Origin: Bacteroidales bacterium
GTDB taxonomy: Bacteria > Bacteroidota > Bacteroidia > Bacteroidales > UBA932
Direction of reading: 5' to 3'
NCBI GenBank assembly: GCA_017548445.1
Contig: JAFYZZ010000044.1
Location: forward strand, 1-10,918
DNA: 10,918 bases
This document shows, piece by piece, positions 1 through 6,644 of this stretch; within the stretch, counting starts at the first letter, position 1, and each line of letters opens with the position of its first letter. Below the pieces are notes generated by a model. The model did not search any database and was not told the DNA's origin. It was given only the letters and a program-made list of their open reading frames with translations. A program made the translations under genes and the position numbers.

Positions 1-1
1 G

Positions 2-274
2 TTCGAGACGGCCGACGCGGCCGGCATCGAGCGGGAGGAACTCTTCCGCACCCTGTCGTATTTCGATATCAAGAACTTCACCGACCGGGTCACCTGCCCG
101 GTCTATATGGCCTTCGGCCTGCAGGACCCGACCTGCCCGCCACACACCAACTTCGCGGGATACAACCAGGTCCGCGCGCCCAAGGATTTCCACTGCGAGC
201 CGCTCTGCGGCCACGCGATGTGGAAGGAACGCGCGTGGCAACGCCTGCGCGCCCATTTCTTCGACCACTATTAA
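2..274 (+). CDS. Acetyl (xylan) esterase, CE7 type, C-terminal fragment
   Basis: The frame is open from the window edge and gives the last 90 residues; the N-terminus lies outside. The product should be an alpha/beta-hydrolase of carbohydrate esterase family 7 (acetyl xylan esterase / cephalosporin-C deacetylase), which removes O-acetyl groups from sugars or oligosaccharides. The visible part carries two late family motifs: SYFDIKNF followed by CPVYMAFGLQDPTCPP, whose Asp is the expected catalytic acid, and CGHAMW, whose His is the expected catalytic base. The GxSQGG nucleophile motif would lie upstream. The sequence ends in RAHFFDHY, as is usual for the family. The stop is 37 bases before the SusC gene on the same strand, so it probably belongs to the same locus and deacetylates the glycan or imported oligosaccharides. 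Signal peptide and cellular location cannot be judged. Family call confident; true substrate unknown. Confidence 0.85.
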   Translation, partial: FETADAAGIEREELFRTLSYFDIKNFTDRVTCPVYMAFGLQDPTCPPHTNFAGYNQVRAPKDFHCEPLCGHAMWKERAWQRLRAHFFDHY

Positions 275-311
275 CAACCTACAATTCCACTAATTAACAA
301 ATCTACCCCCA

Positions 312-3300
312 ATGAAACAAAAACTGTTGACATGTCTCCTGACGCTCCTGGCGAGCGTCAGCCTGCTGGCCCAGAACGTCACCGTCTCCGGTGTCGTGAG
401 CGACCAGACGGGACCTGTGATCGGTGCCAGCGTGTTCGAGAAGGGCACGAAAAACGGCACAGTCACTGATCTGGACGGCAAGTTCAGCCTCTCGGTCAAG
501 CCCGGGGCGTCGCTGGTCTTCTCGTCCATCGGTTACGCGGCACAGGAAGTCCCCGTCGGTTCCCAGCGGGTCTTCAACATCTTCCTCCAGGAAGACAAGG
601 AATACCTCGACGAGGTCGTCGTCGTCGGTTATGGCTCCATGAAGCGGAGCGACCTCTCCGGCGCTTCCGTCTCCATGAAGGAAGAGGACCTCAAGGGGTC
701 CATCATCACCAACCTGGACCAGTCCCTGCAGGGCCGTGCTGCCGGCGTTTCCGCCGTGCAGACCTCCGGCGCGCCGGGTTCCTCCTCTTCCATCCGCGTC
801 CGCGGCCAGGCGACGGTCAACGCCAACGCCGAACCGCTCTACGTCATCGACGGCGTCATCATCCAGGGCGGCGGCAACTCCGGTGCGGACTTCGGTCTGG
901 GCGACGCGCTCGGCAACGGCCGCGTGTCCACGATCTCCCCGCTGTCCACCATCAACCCGGCCGACATCGTGAGCATGGAAATCCTCAAGGACGCCTCCGC
1001 GACCGCCATCTACGGCGCCCAGGGCGCCAACGGCGTCGTGCTCATCACCACCAAGCACGGCAAGGCCGGCGAGGCGAAGTTCTCCTATGACGGCATGGTC
1101 GCGTTCTCCCGCCAGAACAGCCGCATCGCGATGATGAACCTCCGCCAGTTCGCCGAGTACTTCAACGACATGGTGGCCCTCGGCGAAGTCGAGGCCAACC
1201 CGCTCTACGCCGATCCTTCCATCCTCGGCAAGGGCACCAACTGGCAGGACGAGGTGTTCCGCACCGCGCTCCAGCACCAGCACCAGATCAGCGCCCAGGG
1301 AGGCACCGACAAGATCCAGTACTACGTGTCCGGTTCGTTCATGAACCAGGAGGGTACCATCATCGGTTCCAACTTCGACCGTCTGTCCTTCCGCGCCAAC
1401 CTCGACGCCCAGCTCAAGGACTGGTTCAAGCTCGGCCTCAACGCCACCTACGCCAACACCCACGACAACCTGAAGCTGGCCGACGGACAGGAAGGCGTCA
1501 TCTTCTACTCCCTCTCCAGCCTTCCCGACATCCCGGTCTACGACCTGGACGGCAACTACGCCACCGTCGTGCGCGAGGGCTACACCACCAAGAATCCCGT
1601 CGCGCTCGCGATGTACAACGAGAACCTCCTCGAGCGCCGCAAGCTCACCGGCAACGTCTACGCCGAACTCACCCCGATCAAGCACGTGGTCTTCCGCAGC
1701 GAGGTCGGCTTCGACGTGAGCGCCTCCCAGGCCGACACCTACAAGCCGCGCGTGAGCCTCGTCCAGCAGAATTCCAACGCGATCAGCCAGCAGCGCAACG
1801 CCAGCACCTACTGGTCCATCAAGAATTACCTCACCTACGCCAACACCTTCGGCAAGCACAGCCTGACCGCGATGGTGGGCCAGGAAGCCTGGGAGTCCCG
1901 CTGGAGCTATCTGAGCGGTTCCAACACCGACCTCCCCTCCGACGACATCCACAACCTGCGCCTCGCCACCGGCACGCCGAAGCTGAGCAGCGGTTTCGGT
2001 TCGTCCGCCATGGCCTCCTTCTTCACCCGTGAGACCTACAACTTCGACGACCGCTACCTCGCCACCTACACCTACCGCTACGACGGTTCGTCCAACTTCG
2101 GTCCGGACAACCGCTGGGCCGGGTTCCACTCCTTCGCCGCCAGCTGGCGCTTCACCAACGAGAAGTTCCTGCAGGACTTCAGCCGCGCCATCGGCCTGAA
2201 CAACGGCAAGATCCGCGTGGGCTGGGGCCAGACCGGCAACGCCAACATCGGCGCCGGCGCCTGGGAGTCCGGCATGAGCAAGCTGCCGTCCGCCCTCGGC
2301 GACAGCCAGCGTCCCGCCAACATCTCCAACACCGGCGTCCACTGGGAGAAGCAGGAGCAGACCAACATCGGTCTCGACCTGAGCTTCCTGGACAACCGCA
2401 TCAACCTGACGGTCGACCTCTACAAGAAGGTCTCCTCCGACATGCTGATGTCGATGACCCTGCCTTCCTACATGGGCACGCAGGGCAACGCTTCTTCCGC
2501 GCTCGCCGCGCCCAAGGGCAACTACGGCACCATCGAGAACAAGGGTATCGAGATCACCCTAGACACGCACCCCATCGACGGCCGCAACTTCGGCTGGGAC
2601 AGCAACTTCCAGATCTCCTTCAACCGCAACCGCCTGGTCGCCCTGGACGGCAGCGCCAACGCGCAGCTCGTCGGCTACGGCCAGTGGAGCGACATCGTGT
2701 CCGTGACCGAGATCGGCGAGTCCCTCTACAACTTCTACGGCTACAAGGTCGTGGGCGTGTACAAGGACTTCGACGACATCATGAACTCCCCGAAGGCCGA
2801 GAAGTTCCCGGCGGACGGCGTGTTCAACCGCAACACCACCGTCTGGCCCGGCGACCTCAAGTTCGAGGACGTCAACAAGGACGGCGTCATCAACGAGCTC
2901 GACCGCACCAACATCGGTTCCCCGCTTCCGAAGTTCACCTTCGGCTGGACCAACACCTTCCGCTGGAAGAACCTCGACCTGAGCATCTTCCTCAACGGTT
3001 CCGTCGGCAACAAGGTGCTCAACTACAACATGATGGGCCAGGGCTACAACGGTCTCGTCCACATGAGCAGCACCTGGTACAACCAGCACACCAGCATCGC
3101 CGACCGCGCCCGGCTGGCGGCCATCGACCCGTCCAAGACCTACACCGGCAACGACAGCTGGCAGACGGACGTGGCCAACGTCCGCGTGGTCAACGGCGAC
3201 ACCAAGACCCCGCGTCCGAGCATCTCCGACCCCAACGACAACGACCGCCTGAGCGACCGCTACGTGGAGGACGGCTCCTACCTGCGCGTCAAGAACATCA

Positions 3301-3524
3301 CCCTGGGCTACACGTTCCCCAAGCGGCTTCTCCAGAAGGTCAACATCGACAACATCCGCCTCTACGTGAACATCCAGAACCTCTATACGCTCACGAAGTA
3401 CTCCGGCTACGATCCGGAAGTCGGTGCGTCCACGCAGGACTCCACCGGCCTGACCTTCGGCGTGGATAACGGCCGTTATCCTTCTCCGATGACCTGTTCC
3501 TTCGGCATGAACATCACTTTCTAA
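312..3524 (+). CDS. susC: SusC-like TonB-dependent outer-membrane glycan transporter
   Basis: This 1070-residue outer-membrane beta-barrel should import oligosaccharides with TonB energy, paired with the SusD-like lipoprotein encoded next. Residues 1-20 form a signal peptide, with likely cleavage after LLA. Residues about 23-95 are a CarboxypepD_reg-like domain (VSGVVSDQTGPVIGASVF). The EVVVVGYG motif at 101-108 marks the entry to the plug. Plug landmarks are SIRVRG, PLYVIDG (175-181) and ILKDASATAIYGAQGANG (from 224). The remainder is the barrel, including a Ca-loop-like DVNKDGVINELD (853-864) and a C-terminal aromatic residue (NITF), as expected for insertion by BAM. Length is normal for SusC. 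There is no N-terminal STN extension, which argues against control by an ECF/anti-sigma pair and leaves a two-component or other regulator elsewhere. No Shine-Dalgarno is visible; the start is chosen from the signal peptide. The substrate cannot be read from the sequence. Confidence 0.96.
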   Translation: MKQKLLTCLLTLLASVSLLAQNVTVSGVVSDQTGPVIGASVFEKGTKNGTVTDLDGKFSLSVKPGASLVFSSIGYAAQEVPVGSQRVFNIFLQEDKEYLDEVVVVGYGSMKRSDLSGASVSMKEEDLKGSIITNLDQSLQGRAAGVSAVQTSGAPGSSSSIRVRGQATVNANAEPLYVIDGVIIQGGGNSGADFGLGDALGNGRVSTISPLSTINPADIVSMEILKDASATAIYGAQGANGVVLITTKHGKAGEAKFSYDGMVAFSRQNSRIAMMNLRQFAEYFNDMVALGEVEANPLYADPSILGKGTNWQDEVFRTALQHQHQISAQGGTDKIQYYVSGSFMNQEGTIIGSNFDRLSFRANLDAQLKDWFKLGLNATYANTHDNLKLADGQEGVIFYSLSSLPDIPVYDLDGNYATVVREGYTTKNPVALAMYNENLLERRKLTGNVYAELTPIKHVVFRSEVGFDVSASQADTYKPRVSLVQQNSNAISQQRNASTYWSIKNYLTYANTFGKHSLTAMVGQEAWESRWSYLSGSNTDLPSDDIHNLRLATGTPKLSSGFGSSAMASFFTRETYNFDDRYLATYTYRYDGSSNFGPDNRWAGFHSFAASWRFTNEKFLQDFSRAIGLNNGKIRVGWGQTGNANIGAGAWESGMSKLPSALGDSQRPANISNTGVHWEKQEQTNIGLDLSFLDNRINLTVDLYKKVSSDMLMSMTLPSYMGTQGNASSALAAPKGNYGTIENKGIEITLDTHPIDGRNFGWDSNFQISFNRNRLVALDGSANAQLVGYGQWSDIVSVTEIGESLYNFYGYKVVGVYKDFDDIMNSPKAEKFPADGVFNRNTTVWPGDLKFEDVNKDGVINELDRTNIGSPLPKFTFGWTNTFRWKNLDLSIFLNGSVGNKVLNYNMMGQGYNGLVHMSSTWYNQHTSIADRARLAAIDPSKTYTGNDSWQTDVANVRVVNGDTKTPRPSISDPNDNDRLSDRYVEDGSYLRVKNITLGYTFPKRLLQKVNIDNIRLYVNIQNLYTLTKYSGYDPEVGASTQDSTGLTFGVDNGRYPSPMTCSFGMNITF
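339..361. repeat. Perfect 9-base inverted repeat in the susC signal-peptide coding region
   Basis: CTGACGCTC (339-347) and GAGCGTCAG (353-361) are exact reverse complements around a five-base loop. The stem starts 27 bases after the A of the susC start codon, close enough to affect ribosome loading if it folds in the mRNA. A repeat this long can arise by chance in a window of this size. Confidence 0.55.
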
Positions 3525-3527
3525 CAT

Positions 3528-3532
3528 GGAGG
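3528..3532 (+). promoter_or_regulatory. Ribosome binding site for the SusD-like gene
   Basis: GGAGG lies 8 bases before the ATG at 3541. It overlaps the alternative ATG at 3526 and so argues for the downstream start. Clear Shine-Dalgarno sequences are often weak or absent in Bacteroidota, so this one is informative. Confidence 0.65.
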
Positions 3533-3540
3533 ACGACAAG

Positions 3541-5319
3541 ATGAAAACCATTATCAAGACTCTCTTCATAGCAGCCGCCGTCTGCACGACGGCAGTCTCC
3601 TGCAGCAAGTTCCTGGACCGTCCGGCCGAAGACAGCTACACGACGGCCAACTACTACCAGAACGACGCCCAGATGGAGCAGGCCGTGAACTACCTGTACA
3701 ACTCCCCGTGGTACGACATCATCCGTTTCTACATCTACGGATCCGAGACCATGTGCGGCAACGTCTACCAGGGCCAGAACGCCTACTCCACCCTCACGGT
3801 CAACGGCACCGACCAGGACCTCAAGAACATGTCCTATTCGCTCTGGGCCGTCAACGCCCAGTGCAACACCGTGATCAACAACATCCGCAATTCCAGCGGC
3901 AGCGCCTCCAAGGCGGCGAAGGACAAGGCCATGGGCGAAGCGCTCGCCTGGAAGGCGATGGCCTACTTCCTGCTGGTGCGCACCTTCGGTGACGTCCCCA
4001 TCATCCACGACAACACCGAGATCATCAAGGAAGCCAGCTACAACGACCAGTTCAAGGTCGAGAAGGCCGACGTCTACGAGTACATCGTGATGACCCTCGA
4101 GAAGGCCATGGAGCTTCTTCCGAAGGATGCCAACATCGGCAAGTACAACCGCATCGACTACTATGCCGCCGAGGGCCTGCTCGCAAAGGTCTACCTGACC
4201 AAGGCGGGCGTCTCCGGCACGCTCGACCAGGAGGACCTCCGCAAGGCCGCCCGCTACGCCAAGGACGTCATCGACAACTCCGGCCGCAGCCTGACCCCGA
4301 AGTACTCCGACATCTTCCGCCTCTCCCCGTCCGTATTCCAGCAGACCGGCGAGAACCTCATCTCCTGGCAGTGGTCTTCCACGACCGGCATCTGGACCGC
4401 GCAGAACTCCATCCAGAGCGACGTGGCCATGAGCGGTTTCAGCGAGTTCGGCGACATCTGGGGCGACTGGAAGGGCCCGAGCGTGGACCTGCAGGATGCC
4501 TTCGGCGTGTCCGCCGACGTCAACCCGGAGAACCGCGTCAACAAGGATGACCGCCGCGCGGCGACCATCATGATGTTCGGCGACCAGTATCCCTACTTCT
4601 GGGCGGATGCCGGCGGTTTCGACCTGTACCGCTTCTATTACGACAACGATTACTATTGCCCCGGCACGGAGGAGAACGCCTCCAACAAGCAGTGGTGCTG
4701 CCAGTCCGGCGCCAACTACGCCAAGCACCTCTTCGGCTGCGGCGCCGACCACCTCGCCGCCCTCGGCGTGAGCGCCGAGCGCATGTGCTACCAGCTTCCC
4801 ACCCACATCCTGCGCCTGGCCGACATCTACCTGGTGTATGCCGAGGCCAGCCTGCTGACCGGCGACAGCGCCAGCGCCCTGACCTACGTCAACCTGGTGC
4901 GCGAGCGCGCCAACGCCCCGCTGCTGACCTCCGTCACCTTCGACGACATCTGGAAGGAGCGCCGCCTGGAGCTCGCCCTCGAGGGCGACCGCTGGTATGA
5001 CTACGTCCGCCGTTCCTACTACGACATGGACGCCTGCATCGCCGAGCTCCTCGCCCAGCGCCGCTCCCACTGGGACGGTCTGGACGCCGTCTACAAGAAG
5101 TTCGTCACGGACGACTCCGGCAACTACGCCGGCCCCGGCGCCCATCCCTGGGACGCCGCCGGCATCACCTACAACGACGGCGAAGAGCTGGTCGATGTCA
5201 AGCCGTCCATGTTCACGGTCCCGTTCCCGACCGAGGACGTGGTCATGAACCCCAACGTCGCGTCTACCGCCGCACCCATCCATGTGGACGTCCGGGAGAC
5301 CTTCACCTATGACTTTTAA
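3541..5319 (+). CDS. susD: SusD/RagB-like surface glycan-binding lipoprotein
   Basis: This 592-residue lipoprotein should sit as a lid on the SusC barrel and bind glycan at the cell surface. The start at 3541 is preferred over an in-frame ATG at 3526. It gives a clean signal peptide with lipobox TAVSC (lipidated Cys21), and GGAGG lies 8 bases upstream. SusD signatures: GEALAWKAMAYFLLVRTFGDVPII (about 132-155, the TPR-like region), YNRIDYYAAEGLLAKVYL, and the C-terminal block LADIYLVYAEASLL, YVNLVRERAN and ERRLELALEGDRWYDYVRR. It ends with FPTEDVVMNPN, matching the family's terminal proline/asparagine motif. The 16-base gap from susC implies cotranscription. Unusually, eight cysteines follow the lipid Cys (72, 108, 373, 386, 387, 400, 416, 499), five of them in one insertion at 373-416. 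Binding specificity is not predictable from the sequence. Confidence 0.96.
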   Translation: MKTIIKTLFIAAAVCTTAVSCSKFLDRPAEDSYTTANYYQNDAQMEQAVNYLYNSPWYDIIRFYIYGSETMCGNVYQGQNAYSTLTVNGTDQDLKNMSYSLWAVNAQCNTVINNIRNSSGSASKAAKDKAMGEALAWKAMAYFLLVRTFGDVPIIHDNTEIIKEASYNDQFKVEKADVYEYIVMTLEKAMELLPKDANIGKYNRIDYYAAEGLLAKVYLTKAGVSGTLDQEDLRKAARYAKDVIDNSGRSLTPKYSDIFRLSPSVFQQTGENLISWQWSSTTGIWTAQNSIQSDVAMSGFSEFGDIWGDWKGPSVDLQDAFGVSADVNPENRVNKDDRRAATIMMFGDQYPYFWADAGGFDLYRFYYDNDYYCPGTEENASNKQWCCQSGANYAKHLFGCGADHLAALGVSAERMCYQLPTHILRLADIYLVYAEASLLTGDSASALTYVNLVRERANAPLLTSVTFDDIWKERRLELALEGDRWYDYVRRSYYDMDACIAELLAQRRSHWDGLDAVYKKFVTDDSGNYAGPGAHPWDAAGITYNDGEELVDVKPSMFTVPFPTEDVVMNPNVASTAAPIHVDVRETFTYDF

Positions 5320-5330
5320 TCTCCGACCCG

Positions 5331-6626
5331 ATGAAAGCAACGAAAAAATATATTGGATTCCTGCTGGGGGTCTTTGCGCTGGCCGCTTGTGACAGCATCG
5401 ACTACCCCGACCGCTTCGTGCAGACGTCCGGTGTCCCGACGATCGATTTCATCCGCTATGCCGACAAAGACGTGATCATCACGCAGGCCAGCATGGAGGA
5501 AGTCATCTGCATCGTCGGCGACAACCTCACCAGCGTCCACGACCTCTATTTCAACGACCAGCCGGCCATCCTCAACAGCAGCTACATGACGGCCAAGACC
5601 CTGGTCGTGACCGTCCCGAAGACCGCGCCGGTCGAGCAGACCGACAAGATCTACTTCTACAACAAGGACGGCCAGTACACCACGTACGACTTCAAGGTGC
5701 TCGCACCCGCCCCGAAGATCGAGCGGATGAGCAACGAGTGGGCCGCCGTGGGCGAGAAGGTCACCATCACCGGCAACTACTTCATCGAGCCGATGACCGT
5801 CCAGTTCCCCGGCGCCGAGGCGACCGAGCTCTCCAACGTCACCGCCACGTCCTTCGACGTCGTGGTGCCCGAGGGCGCCCAGCCCGGCAAGGTCAAGGTC
5901 ACGACCGCTTCCGGCACCGCCCAGTCCATCTTCATGTACAAGGACACCCGCGGCATGCTGTTCAACTTCGATTCCGACCCGCACCCGACCAACCACGGCT
6001 GGCACGCCCAGGTCATCGAGACCGACGCGACCGCGCTCGACGGCAATTTCCTGCGCCTCGGCGACCCGTCCGTGACCCTGGACGCCCAGGGCGGCTGGAA
6101 CGACGGCAATTTCTCCTTCGAATACTGGCCGGGCGACTGGGACGATCCCGTCACCTATGCCGACAGCCCGCGCCTGACCGACTTCGCGGACTTCACGGGC
6201 TGGAAGAACATGGCCCTCAAGTTCGAGCTCTACATCCCCAGTTCCAATCCCTGGAAGTCCGGTGCGATGCAGCTGATCGTCGGAGGCGTGGACAAGATCA
6301 CCGGCGGCGCAGCAGGCGCGACCGACATCTTCGGCAACATCCTCGGCGGCGCCAACAACACCTTCTTCAACGGCAACGAGCTCCCGCGCGGTATGTACGT
6401 GCCCTGGGCCGAGACCGGTTCCTTCGATACGGGCGACAAGTGGATCACCGTCGTGATCCCGTACAGCGACTTCGTCTATGGCGCCGACGGATCCAAGGCT
6501 TCCGGAGAACTGAAAGCCGACGACTTCTCCTCCCTGACCATCTTCGTCTGGGACGGCGGGAAGGAAGGTACCGAATGCCAGCCGGTCATCAAGATCGACA
6601 ACATCCGCGCCGTTCCCATCAAATAA
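5331..6626 (+). CDS. IPT/TIG surface glycan-binding lipoprotein (SGBP-B like)
   Basis: This 431-residue surface lipoprotein is predicted to bind polysaccharide next to the SusCD complex. The lipobox LAAC places the lipidated Cys at 20, followed by an acidic DSIDYPDR stretch that fits Bacteroidota lipoprotein surface export. Residues about 36-124 and 127-203 are two IPT/TIG immunoglobulin-like domains; the second has the classic GEKVTITGNYF turn and a following VxxPxGAxxGKVKVTT strand. Residues about 205-431 form a separate beta-rich domain (MLFNFDSD, HGWHAQVIE, a central LKFELYIP strand, final VIKIDNIRAVPI) resembling the C-terminal binding domain of xyloglucan SGBP-B. Trp residues at 256, 266, 270, 291, 308, 359 and 371 are candidates for sugar stacking. 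It begins 11 bases after the susD stop, in the position SusE-like proteins normally occupy. The fold call is good; the ligand (beta-1,4-glucan, xyloglucan or mannan) is inference. Confidence 0.88.
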   Translation: MKATKKYIGFLLGVFALAACDSIDYPDRFVQTSGVPTIDFIRYADKDVIITQASMEEVICIVGDNLTSVHDLYFNDQPAILNSSYMTAKTLVVTVPKTAPVEQTDKIYFYNKDGQYTTYDFKVLAPAPKIERMSNEWAAVGEKVTITGNYFIEPMTVQFPGAEATELSNVTATSFDVVVPEGAQPGKVKVTTASGTAQSIFMYKDTRGMLFNFDSDPHPTNHGWHAQVIETDATALDGNFLRLGDPSVTLDAQGGWNDGNFSFEYWPGDWDDPVTYADSPRLTDFADFTGWKNMALKFELYIPSSNPWKSGAMQLIVGGVDKITGGAAGATDIFGNILGGANNTFFNGNELPRGMYVPWAETGSFDTGDKWITVVIPYSDFVYGADGSKASGELKADDFSSLTIFVWDGGKEGTECQPVIKIDNIRAVPIK

Positions 6627-6632
6627 TCAAAC

Positions 6633-6637
6633 GGAGA
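6633..6637 (+). promoter_or_regulatory. Ribosome binding site for the multi-IPT lipoprotein gene
   Basis: GGAGA lies 7 bases before the ATG at 6645, within the 18-base gap after the preceding stop. It fixes this ATG as the start, in agreement with the signal peptide that follows it. Confidence 0.55.
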
Positions 6638-6644
6638 CCAGAAA

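Noticed and set aside
275..311. Promoter or regulator site in the AT-rich gap before susC
   Set aside because: The gap is only 37 bases, with no TAnnTTTG element or dyad; susC is probably read through from the esterase gene.
303..2342. Long minus-strand open frames opposite susC (also 2559-3608), susD (3514-5340) and GH5 (9167-10894)
   Set aside because: Same codon-bias artefact. A single rare CTA codon in susC near 2560 supplies the antisense stop. The + strand genes have clear family motifs throughout.
2868..2903. Dockerin- or EF-hand-like DVNKDGVINELD in SusC
   Set aside because: It is a single Ca-loop-like motif in a standard barrel position seen in many SusC proteins, with no second dockerin repeat.
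3526..3540. Upstream ATG giving the SusD-like protein an extra MEDDK
   Set aside because: An acidic lead before the signal peptide is unlikely, and the ATG overlaps the Shine-Dalgarno of the ATG at 3541.
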